Part shown: positions 23,236 to 35,639 of the stretch, one piece after another | How the letters are laid out: each line of letters begins with the position of its first letter | Numbering within the stretch: position 1 is the first letter of the stretch | From: Ascarosepion bandense | Taxonomy: Eukaryota > Mollusca > Cephalopoda > Sepiida > Sepiidae | DNA length: 64,000 bases | Direction: 5' to 3' | NCBI GenBank assembly: GCA_037127315.1 | Contig: JBBBDQ010000401.1 | Span: 526,001-590,000 of the forward strand | Translations under genes and position numbers: made by a program | The notes under the pieces: model-generated | Told to the model about the DNA's origin: nothing | Databases searched by the model: none | The model's input: the letters and a program-made list of their open reading frames with translations, nothing else

Positions 23236-23694
23236 ATTAGTTACCCAGCAAAATGAACTGTTCAATTAATCAGTTCCTTTACTCCTGTTTCTTAGATTGC
23301 AGTCTTATTTGTTCAAGCTTTTCATGTGATGCACACAGGTACCTTTGTCTATTAATTGATCATCTTACTTTAACTTGGTCTTGAAATAGGCTTCATCAAT
23401 TCCATTAAGTGGAAAGTTTACTATGCTTCTTCCAATCTGACTTTAGAGAAAACTAATAGTAAGTACCTGGCATTGCATGAGATGGGATGGGATGGGATGG
23501 GATAGGATGAGAAAAGTAAGAATTCCCATAAGCAATTCAAGCATTGGCCTTTAGAAAGGAAAATATACCACTATGCAGAAGGGGATAGTTGGCAGTGCCT
23601 ATTTGTAGTGTAGCTAGGTGCAATTTCAGTCAACACAGTAGGATGAAATGCAGCTTGGTAAATGTTGGCTGCATGAAATGAATGTCCACTTGAA

Positions 23695-23825
23695 TAAGTT
23701 TGCAAGGGGTGTGTAAGTTTTGAAACAAATCAGATGAAAAATGGGAAGTGTATGTTAACAGAAATCAATGAGAATATATATATATATATAAAACTGAAGG
23801 TGTGTGTGTGTATATATCTCCAAAA
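23695..23825 (+). repeat. local repeat pair, copy 1
   Basis: 'gtgtgtaagttttgaaaca' followed by 'tatgttaacagaaatcaatg' and a microsatellite recurs at 24413-24530 ('gtgtgtaagttttgaaaca' then 'tatgtcaatagaagtcactg'), same orientation, 0.7 kb apart. Confidence 0.7.
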
Positions 23826-24407
23826 AGAAGCATCTTGAAGGAAAATCCCAAACAGATCATTATTAAAAATTAAATATTAAAACTGATTCAGCCAGAGAGT
23901 TTAATGTAATTAAATTTATTTGCAAAGCTAATATCTATTACACATACACAGTATTAATAACTATTATAATCATCAACACAAGTCTCTTCTATTTTTGTTC
24001 TGAAGAAGTTTGAATAAACCTGAAACTGCATTCTAAACATTTTACACAATTATGATTTCTTTCTGGTCAAAACCTTCAAGCTTTTTGCTTAAAGTTTTAA
24101 TCCAGAAAAATTTAGGATACTTGGCAGAAATTTTAAGCTTTAAAATTTCAGGCTCATGTTCTTTCACTCATTAACCACATTAAACAGCTGGACTACGATT
24201 AGCTAAAAATCTATTTAAGTCTATAGAACCCACATCTGCAGACATTAACTACAGGAGATAACTTTTGTATTTTAAAACAGTTATTCTCCATGTAAAAGTT
24301 ACAGTGTTGAACTTATCTTTAAACAAAAACAATCTACATGAAAACAAGAAATTAAAACAAAATTAAACCGAAGAGCCATGCACAATTTCTTTGCTGTGTA
24401 GAATAAT

Positions 24408-24530
24408 AAATTTGCAAAGGGTGTGTAAGTTTTGAAACAAACTGGATAAATAAAGTGAAAGTATGTCAATAGAAGTCACTGAGGAGACACACACATCTTC
24501 AGTTTTATTTATATAGATAGTGGATTGAAC
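24408..24530 (+). repeat. local repeat pair, copy 2
   Basis: Partner of the copy at 23695-23825. It ends at 'cttcagttttatttatatag', where the first copy has 'taaaactgaaggtg'. Origin unknown. Confidence 0.7.
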
Positions 24531-25569
24531 AAAAATAATGCTTAGAGTCATGACCTGAAAATGGCCACTAATTTTGCTTCAACTTCAAATTAAATTTAAT
24601 AGAATTCCATGACGCATTCATTATTTTTTTACTTATTTTCTTTTTTAGTTACAAACTAGAAATTATAACACAAGATTATATCCAAATATAGAGTGTGTAG
24701 ATACTAAATAAAAACCTAATAACTTAGTTACCTTATGATTTAGTATTGAACTAAAAGGCTAACTAGTCCTATTAGTTCATCAGACTAAGTTATTAGCAAT
24801 GAATGAATGACAGCATTGAGGTGGCATAAGGCCAACATTTAAATGTAGAACACAAAGTCAACTACCATGAATAAATAAAACTTATTTGAGGATGGGAAAG
24901 TTGCTTTGCTAATGACAAAAGGGTAACAGGGAAATAGGATGAAAATTTCTCCAGTTTTTTATCAGTGGAACAAATGGTAGAGTTTTACAATGGGTACTGC
25001 ATCCAGAAAGAAACCCTTTGTCAAAATATTTTATTACTACTGTAGATTATACACACACCCCCAGACAAAAAAATAAAGCTTTATTCAATTGAGGGATCTA
25101 GTTTGCTATGTAAATTCATTGAAGATTGATCTGCCCATAGAAGCTAAAATAAAATATGCACATTCATACTGAAATTTATAATCTGGGGTACAACAGAATA
25201 AACAAAATATTTTTAAAACAGCCACAATCTCTAGTGTACACACACACACACACACTGTTCTTTTGTTATTACTTTGCAAAATTTTACAAGGCAGCCAGGA
25301 TGCCTTTGCTTTGGCCAGCCAATAACAAGAGACGAGCATGGGGAAGAGAGCACAAAAACTGAACACTGGAACAGTTCATTTCATGCATATGTTATTGTGT
25401 AGTATTAAAAAAGAACAATTCTATTTTCATTCAGAATTATCTACTTGGCAATAAACACTAAAAATAGTGTGAAATACATAATTTGTTTTTTTTTTAAACT
25501 GAGGTGTCCTAATAATTATGGCTGGTAGTGTGTGTGTGTGTGTATGTATATATATATATATATATATAT

Positions 25570-25788
25570 TGTCATCCGCAGACAGATCTGTTTTGCCATA
25601 TCACAGCTCATCAGTACGGTTAGACTCCAATTTTCTATTTTACCCAGGATTGAAACCCAACCGAAACGGCATCAGTCGGCGACTCTACCCCTGGGCTATG
25701 GGCGTTCGGTGGAAGTAGGCAGACTTTTTAGCGCATATCATTATACGCGCTCAATAGCTAGAGCGCTCTAATTCATTTCACTGAATGA
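25570..25788 (-). repeat. third tRNA-derived SINE type
   Basis: The minus strand has an A-box-like 'tagcccaggggtagag' and, about 30 nt later, a B-box-like 'gggtttcaatcc', the spacing of a tRNA promoter. The head is GC-rich against AT-rich flanks, and the element is bordered by (TA)n on both sides (25548-25570 and 25791-25832). Confidence 0.6.
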
Positions 25789-25789
25789 G

Positions 25790-25835
<46 letters not shown>

Positions 25836-25984
25836 ACTGAGATCAGTACCAAACAGTGACAGTCTGTTTCTTTCTTGAACACAATCTTCAGGATGTGTTA
25901 CATGCTAGCCCAACTATTTACATGCATTAAAGACTATTGTATTATCCTAAGTATTATTGGTTATGTGGTAATAATTTGGAACAA

Positions 25985-26147
25985 GGTTAAATAGCAGGAC
26001 AGATTGGGTTCTATAGCCTTGGTTGGCAATGAGTATCACAGAAAGTAATAGCAATCTACTGCGGAAAAATCTTCTGCCCAGTCAGTTATGTCTATTTTGA
26101 GACATGATCACCCAAGTGTGTATCATGTCTGGCACTTAACTGACTGG
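25985..26147 (+). repeat. 5'-truncated tRNA-type SINE
   Basis: Only the 3' half is present: 'acagattgggttctatagcc', 'ggttggcaa', 'ttctgcccagtcagttatg' and the tail 'ggcacttaactgactgg'. 5' truncation is typical of abortive retrotransposition. Confidence 0.8.
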
Positions 26148-26252
26148 TAATGGTCATGTTTCAAATTATTGTACATATTGAGTAGAAATAATTGTGGTTA
26201 TTTCATAGTCTTGTTTGTTAATTTGTTTACTATTTACTTAATTTGTTTAATT

Positions 26253-26330
26253 TTTGGTTATTTGTTATTTTTTAAGGGTTTGGTAATCTTTTTGGTTATT
26301 TGTTATTTTTTAAGGGTTTGGTAATCTTTT
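26253..26330. repeat. 38-bp tandem duplication
   Basis: Two adjacent copies of a 38-bp unit containing 'ggttatttgttatttttta' followed by 'agggtttggtaatct', with no visible differences. Confidence 0.9.
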
Positions 26331-26721
26331 TGTTTAAAGTATTGGTTGTGTCTAATTGTAGGTTACCATCATGAAAAATGTAAACGTATTTTTAGTTTCC
26401 AATTTTTAACTAATGTAATAGAAATTTGTTTCCATGTCTGCATTTTGAATTATAAGTAATTATAGCTATTTCCTCCTTCAGAAAGAATTTACAGTTATTG
26501 GGGTTTATTGTTGTAGGCTGTAGCTGCTTTTTTTATTTCTCAAATTTTGGTATATTTTTGTTTTGTTTTTAATTTGTTTTTAATTTTCCCCACATGATTT
26601 GAAAGGATTGTGCTGTTCCTCATTTACTATTTCTAAATGATGTTTTTTGTGTGTAGTTTCCGTTTCCAGTGTTGTTCAGTTACTCCTATATATATATATA
26701 TATACATACACCTTTTTTTTT

Positions 26722-27125
26722 CCGTTTGTAAATGAGTTATGCGACCTAGGTTTCTACCATGAGTGGTGTCTTCAGGTGATTTGTAATAACTGATTTTACC
26801 AGGTTTTTTTTTAAATGAATGCTCATGCCGTAGAAAATTTTTGAACGTGCAATTTTCAAAACGTTAGAATTTCTTGCAATTTTAAAAAATTGCGCATTCA
26901 AAAATTCCCTGCCATGTGAGCATAATAAAAAAAAAATAAATAAATAAAAAACCACCGTTACTTGTGCGTTCATAAAATAAAAAATAAAAAACAAAATAAA
27001 ATCAGACACCACTCATAGAAACTTAGGTCACATAACTCGTTTACAAATGGAAAATATTCAAAAATTCTACAATATAATTGTATTGAACACTTTAATACAA
27101 ATGTGCACTGGTCTAATTTTATTAT
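26722..27125. mobile_element. foldback element family F1, copy A
   Basis: The two halves are complementary: 'cgtttgtaaatgagttatgc' near 26722 against 'cataactcgtttacaaatgg' near 27029; 'gagtggtgtct' against 'agacaccactc'; 'gtgcaattttcaaaa' against 'aattgcgcattca'. The right side extends to 'gcactggtctaattttatta'. A second, inverted copy is at 52083-52500. It is non-coding; homopolymer runs interrupt both arms. Confidence 0.8.
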
Positions 27126-27212
27126 GACCAAAAACTAAGTAATTAATATAGATATATATATATTACACAACATTAAGCAAACACTTGTCAATAATGGATT
27201 TCCTAACTTTTA

Positions 27213-27788
27213 TTGATCAACAAATTAAAATATATCTCAAACTTAATAGCTCTAACAATACTGATAATGATGTACATAAAAAAAAACAATACTAATACTA
27301 ATTATTATAATAATAATAATACACTTTTTACTTATACTATTGCAACCAAATACATAATTAGAAACAAAGATGAAAAATTCAAAAACATAATACATAGAAA
27401 TGTTAAACCAATAAATAATAAAATTAAGCTCATCATATATTATAAAAAATTCAAAACAATTGACCTCATAGTCTAATAACCCTACAAGCACTCAACTAAA
27501 TCCTCTACAAAAAAAAACAATGTAGTGTATTAATTTATATGCCCGTTCAGAGATTGTATCTCTGGTACTAATAACAAACCCACTATATATATTGGTTTTA
27601 ATACAACCACGCTCTCCCGTAGACTTACCTGTCACCTTTCTGATCAGAGTACAATTAAACAACATTTCTCAGAAAAACATAGCCATGTAGGTAATATCAG
27701 ACAGATTTTATTCAACCGAGCTCTCACGCGGTGTGACATCATAGAACCGCATTACAAATTTGCAAACTGCATTTGCTATTTTTGGTAA
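27213..27788 (+). pseudogene. Penelope-like element, GIY-YIG endonuclease part
   Basis: The first frame contains 'KFKNIIHRNVKPI' and 'KIKLIIYYKKFKTIDLIV', the conserved linker before the endonuclease of Penelope-like elements. After a frameshift comes 'NVVY', a stop, then 'FICPFRDC' and 'TIYIGFNTTTLSRRLTCHLS', i.e. the Cys pair and the YIG motif. It continues to 'IRQILFNRALTRCDIIEPHY' and a stop at 27788. In this class GIY-YIG nicks DNA to prime reverse transcription. The reverse transcriptase half is absent, so this is a 5'-truncated, frameshifted fossil. Confidence 0.82.
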
Positions 27789-27884
27789 CTGTTGCCGTTG
27801 CTTAGCGGAGTTTTATGTCAACACAAGATAAAATCGTCACTGATGGTGAATGTTTGTGTTAACATTCTTGTAACTTCTCTGAAG

Positions 27885-28035
27885 ATGGCTCATGTGAACC
27901 GAAAGCTTAGAACCAACTTAATAAAATGTTGAAGAAATTTTGTCTTTATTTTCAACTGAAATTAAAGCCAAAGAATGGCTCATGATTAAACATAAGACAT
28001 TCATTGTCTCTTATATTTAACAGTATATGTTTAGG
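27885..28035 (+). repeat. Penelope-like element 3' terminal region
   Basis: 'gaagatggctcatgtgaacc', 'tgaaattaaagcc', 'catgattaaac' and 'gacattcattgtctcttata' lie directly downstream of the GIY-YIG remnant. They recur, folded back, at 56.6-56.9 kb. They are therefore the 3' non-coding end of the same element. Confidence 0.7.
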
Positions 28036-28479
28036 AAAAAAAAAAAAAATATATATGTGGGGGGGGGGGGTGCTGGTTTTACCGTGGTTTAGTATGTTGT
28101 CACAAATATTGTTATAGAAAAAAATCTCAATTTAAACACTTTTAGTGAATACCCATATTTGAGTTGACTATTTTTTTTATTTATTTCTGTCTACCAACCT
28201 ATTACAGGCTTCTTATTAAATATAGACCCCCTAACTTGAATTCACATCCCCCTGTGCAAGAGAAACCGCTGTTAGATTCAAAGTGCTTTTAACAAACTCA
28301 ACCAGGAAGACTCCTTAATTAAGCAAGGTTGTATACTGCTTTTAAGCACATTCATCTCACTTAGATTCCTAAAAGTTGATAACTGCTGTTTCATATCCAA
28401 AATACATATTTAAAAAAATTTCTAAAGAAATAACTTTTCATTTATCAATCAGACATTTTTCATCACTTATTCCAGGAAG

Positions 28480-28745
28480 TTTTAACAGTGAACAAAGGTG
28501 CATTGGAATAGCAAAAGATGCTTTCCAAAAGCTAGGCAAAGTATTAAGAAACAGGAAAATTTCATTAGAAAAGAATACTAGACATATGGAACATCAACCC
28601 TCCTATAATACTGAGCAATATCCTCAAAGAAGAAGAGACTTGAGGCAATAAAAATGTAAATCTAGAAAATGTTGAGAATGCCATTAACTGAATATGTGAG
28701 TAAGAACATTTTAGTGAAAATAGAAAGAAAAACACTTAGAATCAA
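28480..28745 (+). pseudogene. RTE-type LINE ORF 3' fragment
   Basis: Encodes 'IGIAKDAFQKLGKVLRNRKI' then 'SLEKNTR', the block that follows the reverse transcriptase in a widespread RTE-like lineage. It continues with 'NVENAIN' in another frame. 5' truncated and frameshifted; (TA)n follows at 28760-28801. Confidence 0.8.
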
Positions 28746-28758
28746 AGAAACAATAAAA

Positions 28759-28807
<49 letters not shown>

Positions 28808-29254
28808 TGACTTCCATTAGTTTGTCCATCACCTCAATGAAATAGCCAAACATTGACTGAATGAAACCAAATTTTAGAGAGGTAAAGGAATGCAGAGCTT
28901 AGTACAATAAATTTTCATTCATTTTGGGAAAAAATTAAATTTTATTATTTTACATAGAAAATACTCCCACTATTTTAAAAATCAATTTTTAATATCTTAA
29001 ATTTTTTTATATACTAGAAACTTTTTGCAACACACTAACATATATTGAAATCTTAGTTATTTTATATAATCATTAGTATGATAATTAATCTATAATTAAT
29101 ATTTCATATTATTTACTAGAAAAGATACCAGTCCAGAGAAAATGAACAATTAAATAAAATATAGAAGACAATAGACTAGTGATAAAAAAAAAGAAGGTTC
29201 ATAAAATTTACTGAAGGCAAAATGGACAGAGGAAAGCAGCTAATGACCATTTTT

Positions 29255-29450
29255 TTTTTTTTTTAAATCGTATCACCCCGAGCAAGGCGGTAACACCACT
29301 GATATGCAGGGGGCTACGTAATAGTGAAAAGATTGGAAAAGAGAAAGCCGGAAACCGCATCCTAAACAGGGAACAAGGGATAAGCCCCTTAACCTGTTCA
29401 ATAGACATGGGTGGAGTGTGAACCAGGCAATAGATAGATCTATCTACTCC
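29255..29450 (-). repeat. LINE 3'-UTR fragment
   Basis: Complement of the 16.93-kb module: 'caccccgagcaaggcggtaa', 'gagaaagccggaaaccgcat' and 'cctaaacagggaacaaggga', with several CpGs kept. It is the best-preserved copy of this type here. Confidence 0.75.
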
Positions 29451-29524
29451 AATTAAACTTTGTGTAAATGGTTGGCAGAATAGAGATTAGGAAAGAGTTT
29501 AAAAAAAAAAAAAAAAATACCACT

Positions 29525-29590
29525 AAGTATTACAAAAGACAGTTTGGAGGACCATGATCTCCAACGTCTTTAAGGGACACGGCACATAAA
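29525..29590 (+). repeat. RTE LINE 3' terminus
   Basis: 'ggaggaccatgatctccaac' and 'aagggacacggcacataa' encode the end 'MISNVxKGHGT', matching the terminal codons of the RTE copies near 32.29-32.33 and 33.70-33.76 kb. Only the last about 60 bp are present. Confidence 0.65.
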
Positions 29591-29599
29591 GAAATATAC

Positions 29600-30530
29600 T
29601 TTCCAATCTGGAGAGGTCACAGTGGATAGGAAAAAGTCTATCATCAAGATAAAGATACACTTTGAACATTGGTTCTCCACACACATTCATTTTCATGGAA
29701 AGTAGGGCACAGAATTTCTCAGTGACCAAAACATTCACAATGAATGGAATGCAAGGCTAAAAAGAAAAGAAAAATGCTCAACCATTTGTGTAACAATGAC
29801 TTCTAAAACAGCTTCATTCAAAAGAAAAGGTGTCAAGAATTTCTAAAAATTGCTTTTAATACAAGAGTCTAAGTAAAAAGAAAAAATCATCATAGAAAAA
29901 GACTTCGAGAACTTAAAGTCTCTGGAAATGGTAACAGTTATCACTTAAACAAAACGACCATTCTGACAAGCAATGAATTTTTTAAAGCTTCATAGCAAAA
30001 TATAGATTTAGTTTGATATTTAAAATAAAATTTGTGTTTAACTTGAATTTTTTGTAACACACTGATGTATGTTAAAATCCCTAATTAGTAGTTTTTATGC
30101 ACCAACTGTACTTTGTACCACTTTACCTGCTTCAACTTCTAAAAATTTAGTTTTGATCGGTCAATGTATGGCTATTTTAGAAGATATGATGAATGAACAG
30201 ATGGATTTATGGCAGTCATAGAATTTTATATAGAGATTACAACAAAAGTTGTATCAATGAAATTAATGAATTGACTTAAAAGTTATAACAGAAAATAGTT
30301 CAGAAACTGTCACCTCTGACAGAAACATGATCAAAATCTACATTTTTGTCTATTTAAAATACAACATTTATGAAACAATATATTCATTCTAAATAAAGGA
30401 GTCATAAAAAATGATTTTAAAGGGCCACACATTTTGGTTTATACTCTTTTCCCATTACTCAAGGCTTGTTGCCAGACAAAAAGGAAAATTAGCCTTCATG
30501 GCACAGAATCTATTTCATTTTTTTTTTTTT
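29600..30530. other. no recognised feature
   Basis: About 0.9 kb of AT-rich sequence without a recognisable exon, repeat family or RNA gene. Confidence 0.4.
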
Positions 30531-30539
30531 TTAGAATCA

Positions 30540-30695
30540 ATATTAAATGTTTTAATTCACCACGAGCAAGGTGATAATGCCACTAAGATGAAAGGGGCTA
30601 CTGGGAATTAAAGTGAATGACAAGACTTTAGAAGGAATTAAAAGGCCAATACTAAACAGAAAGCAAGAGATAAACCTCTACTCCTGTACAAAACA
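30540..30695 (-). repeat. LINE 3'-UTR fragment
   Basis: 'cacgagcaaggtgataatgc', 'ggggctactgggaa' and 'gagataaacctctactcctg' match the 48.95-kb and 50.81-kb copies. The GA tract begins immediately to its right. Confidence 0.7.
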
Positions 30696-30706
30696 CTAGA
30701 GAATGG

Positions 30707-31489
<783 letters not shown>

Positions 31490-31510
<21 letters not shown>

Positions 31511-32220
31511 ATGAATTGTTATGCAACATCAGTCTCCTTATATTCCAGTAAATGCTGGACATCACTTCAGAGACGAAGTGACTTGAAACAACAGAAATGT
31601 GGTTCTACAGATGAATATTGAGGGAAGAATACTGTGAAAATTTGATACACACAAGGACAGACTGAAACAAAGACAGACAAGAAAACACTGCATAACCTAC
31701 CTAAAGAGTATGAGTAAATGGATAGCAGTACAAAATTTAGGAGATATAGCAAAATGACAAAATTCATTAAGAGCTAGAAAGGACAAGAAATTGTGCTAAA
31801 TATTCGTTGGTACAATATTTTTGGGCAATATGAATTTTTTGACGTGAAGTGTATTTGCACTGAGCAACAAGCAGGTACACCCGAAGATTTTTATTATGAC
31901 TACCGAGGTCAGAAGGGGGTCGAGGCCCTAACATGTTACGCAGTGCATCGAAGGCTACAGGTGTCAGCGGGGACAGCTTTATAAGTGACGTCAGCTGACA
32001 TAGAGACCAGTTCAAGCCTTGTGAGTTGATTTGATCAGTCGCAGATAGCAGTCAAGTTGTCAACTACACATGTGCCACCCGTCAACAAAACACTAATGCC
32101 ACCACACATGTCACCAAATAGAGAAGAATAAAAAAATATTTCTTTATATGCCCATGTTTTCTTTATCAGCAAAGCCAAGAAGATTCTCAATCTCAGGTCC
32201 GACCTATTCTTCATTGGAGT

Positions 32221-32274
<54 letters not shown>

Positions 32275-32335
32275 GGAGTTTATAACAATTGTGGAGAGCC
32301 ATGACTGCCAACATCCTAAAGGGACAAAGTCTATA
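31490..32335 (+). pseudogene. RTE-type LINE 3' end, split by a solo LTR
   Basis: The left part, 31490-31793, encodes 'ERVMNCYATSVSLYSSKCWT', corresponding to the family's 'VLNCYVISVLLYGSECWT' block, and further decayed blocks to 'gctagaaaggacaag'. The right part, 32288-32335, resumes with 'attgtggagagccatgactg' and 'ccaacatcctaaagggac', the LINE terminus. The join is interrupted by the insertion at 31794-32287. Confidence 0.82.
31794..32287 (+). mobile_element. solo LTR (4-bp TSD ATTG) nested in an RTE LINE
   Basis: A 494-bp insertion starts TG ('tgctaaatattcg') and ends CA ('gtttataaca'), flanked by ATTG at 31790-31793 and 32288-32291. Removing it rejoins the LINE. It contains TTTATAAG (31978-31985) as a TATA box, TGACGTCA (31986-31993, a perfect CRE-type site) and AATAAA (32127-32132), in LTR order. 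A (TA)n(CA)n microsatellite occupies 32223-32274. No internal coding region or second LTR is present, so it is a solo LTR left by recombination. A 4-bp duplication fits Ty3/gypsy but is not diagnostic. Confidence 0.85.
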
Positions 32336-32954
32336 AAAATTATTTGTAATGTTCTTTACAAGAATCAATCATTATCTTTGCTTCCTAATTCCTCTTTCAT
32401 ACATATTACACTTCATAACCTTTGAATGGCTCTTGAGAATGTTAAAAAAAAAAAATCCCCTTAATTTTGGCTTACTTCCCCAAGCCAACCAAAAGCATAG
32501 TTTCAGAAGAAACATATTTTGAAAGAACATACACAACTTTTAATTAGCTAATTATATTACTTGTGTAAGTTTTTAACTCTCAAAGTTAATTAACAATTAC
32601 TTGGCAACATGTTTTTTGTTTTTTAATTCCCCCCCCCCTTTTTAAAATTAAATTTTCTTTGAGATATATGAACTGCAAAGTTTGGCTACAAAGGTCTGCA
32701 TCCAGCTTTGCTTTCATAATAAAATATGGCCTTTGTGTTGTACTAGAAGTTTTCAGAGTATATCTAATCAGATATCAAGAAAAATTAAAAAAAATGTGGG
32801 CAGTGGGGAGGATTCATATGCATACATTTAATTCTTTTGTTTACAAAGAAAAAAAAATTAAATTGAATGAATAATTTGCCCCTCCATTTTCAGCCATGTT
32901 TAAAATAAGAAACATCTTATATTTATACCAATATATAATGGCAAAAGTTAAAAA

Positions 32955-33760
32955 TTACTCAAGTGGAAAATGAACTTTATAATGATGAAAAAAAAATTAG
33001 ATTTAATTCAAATATCGAGTATGTTGATGATACAGTATTGACAGCAGACACACAAAAGAAACTAACTTCGACGGAGGATAGTGAGGGAAAGAGAGAACAA
33101 AGGACTAAGCATCAACCACAAGAACATAGAATGCATGGTTGTCAACAAAAAGGAACAACACAATATGCAAATTACAAATTAGCAATACCAAGGCCAAACA
33201 AATACAAGAATTTATCTATCTGGAAAGTGTACTAAAATGTGCAGCTGGGATAAGGAAAGAAGCTTTCCAAAAGCTAAACAAGCTATTAAGAAAAAAATTT
33301 CATTAGAACCAAGAAAAAGAGTACTGAACTATTATGTAATATCATTCCTCTTATATAGCGGTAAATACTGGGAAAGCTCCTCACAGATGACAAAACTTGA
33401 AGCAACAAAACTTTGGATCTACAAAAAATTGCTAAGAATGCCATGGACTAATCATGTGAACAATGACAAAAATGGAAACAAAGAGCACATATTCACATCA
33501 GGAAGAGAAAGTCAAAATTTCTAAGGCAAATGAGGAAAGAAGGTTGGAAAATTTAATACTAACAAGACTGATTGAAGGCCAGAGAAAAACAACACATAAC
33601 CTACCAAGCAAACATGAGTAAATTGATGTCAGAACAATGTTTAGGAGAGACTAAAAAAATTTTTTTTGAAATTTACTATGAGCTACAAAGGACAGAATAT
33701 TGTGGAGAGCCATGAACGGCAATGTCCTGAAGGGGCACAGCACATAGAAGGATATTCATT
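32955..33760 (+). pseudogene. RTE-type LINE with RT active-site block
   Basis: Encodes 'EYVDDTVLTADTQKKL' (the YXDD catalytic motif, as YVDD at 33020-33031). It continues with 'EAFQKAKQAIKKKISLEPRK' type sequence, 'VLNYYVISFLLYSGKYWESS', 'TKLEATKLWIYKKLLRMPW' and the terminus near 33755 ('ctgaaggggcacagcacata'). It spans more of the ORF than any other RTE copy here, but frameshifts split it. The end 'gagccatgaacggcaatgtc' matches the 29.5- and 32.3-kb termini. Confidence 0.85.
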
Positions 33761-33769
33761 ATTAACATG

Positions 33770-34560
33770 CCTCACAAGTAGGTGCAATTATTTTTTGAGC
33801 AAGAACATGTAAATCTTTAGACATTTTCTTGTCTGTGCTTTTCCTACAAACAGAATGCAATTCCAACTGTGATAAGAATAATATGCAATTCAATAATACA
33901 CTTCCTCTACAGACAGAAACAGGGTTGCACAATCTAAAAACTGTTTTTAGATACAAACGTCACATAAAATATTCTTTGATTGTATTCAGGACATGCAATT
34001 TACAGTTTGCAATTTCAAAGATATTCAATAAACAAAATTATAATAAAAATATACATCTGCTGATAGCTTTTATGCTATAAATAACATGTCCTTTATTGCC
34101 AATATCTACACTATCATTCAGACCAAAAATAGTAAACCAAAAATCAAAAGATTTTAGAAGATGAAAAAGTAAATCCAGTTTTGAAGTTATCCTTTTGATT
34201 TTTTTTTTTTACAGGTAAATTTAGTGTTTCAAATGTTTTTTTTTTATAAAGCAAAGGAGTTTCATTTTATTCCACAAGATCAAATTATTTCAACTACCTA
34301 AAAAAATGCAAAAGCACAGGTAGGTTTTAAAACAATGACAAGCATCTTTAATCTCACAAACTGAATTATTTTAATCTAAATTGGTTGACTGTTCAAAAGT
34401 TGTTTCCTCTCAAATCTTGCTTATATTAAAGAATCTAACTTAAAACCATTAATTGGTATACACGATATGACGCAAGCCATTAGGTTGTCAGTGGAGCACA
34501 GACAGCCTTGCTCCATACCATGAGTAACCTTATATTATTTACATACCGACTTAATTTCAT
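33770..34560. other. no recognised feature
   Basis: About 0.8 kb of AT-rich sequence. Two overlapping frames near 33762-34080 have no motif. Nothing was recognised apart from T-runs near 34200 and 34240. Confidence 0.4.
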
Positions 34561-34636
34561 CATTGTTATCACAACATTCTGACCATTCTTCTCTCCGGCC
34601 TTCATCAGGTGGTTGTTGATACAGGTACAACAGTGT

Positions 34637-34930
34637 CAGTCAGTCAGTTAAGGGCCATACGTGATACATGCTTGGGCAATCATGTTTCGAAAGAGACATG
34701 ACTGACTGGGCAGAAGATTATCTCGCAGTAGGTTGCCATTTCCTTCTGCGGTAGACTGGTTGCCGACCAAGGCTATAGAACCCAATCTGTCCTGTTATTT
34801 AACCCATAACTGGAAGGAATAGACAGATTAATACCTTTCCCAAGGGTATTTGCATGTAAGTGAATGCAATGAATTCGGCTGGAATTCTAACTCGGCTCCC
34901 CGATTTCTCGTTCCGAGCCAATATCCACTT
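34637..34930 (-). repeat. tRNA-derived SINE, head-truncated
   Basis: Tail at the left ('cagttaagggccatacgtga', 'tttcgaaagagacatgact'), body, and B-box region ('aattctaactcggc'). It stops at 'gagccaatatccact', missing the last about 20 bp of the head, directly against the repeat at 34935. Confidence 0.88.
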
Positions 34931-34934
34931 GTGA

Positions 34935-35130
34935 ATTTAGTGACTTAGTAATTGTTAGTTCAATCCTGGAACTGGGTAATGCATACTTGAACTCAGTGGG
35001 AACAGGGGCAAGTGATAACCAATCAGAACTACATAAGAACTAGACGACGTATCCCTTGGGATTCAGTTTGAAATTCCTTAAGGATTACCCAAACTGACAA
35101 ACATAATGCCTGAGAATACAAAGGCCAAAA
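34935..35130 (+). repeat. SINE-like repeat with B-box-like head, copy B
   Basis: Matches 18340-18570 in order: 'gaatttagtgacttagtaat', 'agttcaatcctggaactggg', 'ctcagtgggaacaggggcaa' and 'gaaattccttaaggatt'. The tRNA-type SINE at 34637-34930 abuts it, so one may have inserted into the other. Confidence 0.55.
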
Positions 35131-35389
35131 CATTTTTATAGTAACAACAGATTAGAACAATGTATGGCTGGCCACTCATATCTAAGGATACCTGTCTACT
35201 AAAGCAGCTAGCTAATCCCTACTGCAGATGCCTGCTCAGGCACACTTGTGTTTGTTCAACACTCACAAAGCCCACCTTTGGTTTATACTACAACAATACT
35301 GAACGAACCTTAGTTACAGTTTCTGGGAGAGAGCATGTTATCTAGTGTTAACAGCAGTCTGAACAAGGCCAGGACACGATGACTTGTGA

Positions 35390-35635
35390 TTTTAAGCTAG
35401 CACAACCATCAATGGCTCCCAAAGGAACCCATCTATTCAATTTCACTCACAAGACTTAGGTTCACCTGTGGTATGGTTTTCAGGCACTTTCCAAAGGTGC
35501 TGAATGCTGGAATCACCTCCTCCAGACATAACATCAAGAAGTCACCCAACAAATTGACCATGGTGAGATTCAAACCTAGGCTTCATGGTTAGAAAGTGAA
35601 TGTTCTAATCACTCAGCCATGCACCCATTTAGGAC
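35390..35635 (-). repeat. tRNA-like SINE, fourth type
   Basis: The minus strand starts 'gcatggctgagtgattaga' (A-box-like, resembling the D-arm of tRNA) and, about 35 nt on, 'ctaggtttgaatctc' (B-box-like). The unrelated body runs through 'gtgattccagcattcagc' and 'ggaaagtgcctgaaaacc'. The tRNA part could be read as a pseudo-tRNA, but the attached body favours a SINE. Confidence 0.6.
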
Positions 35636-35639
35636 AGTA

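Noticed and set aside
27213..27491. Overlapping minus-strand hydrophobic ORF (79 codons) as a membrane protein
   Set aside because: It is the antisense shadow of the Penelope-like linker and GIY-YIG region on the plus strand.
35560..35632. Functional tRNA gene
   Set aside because: A/B-box-like sequences are present, but acceptor and anticodon stems do not pair and an attached SINE-like body follows.
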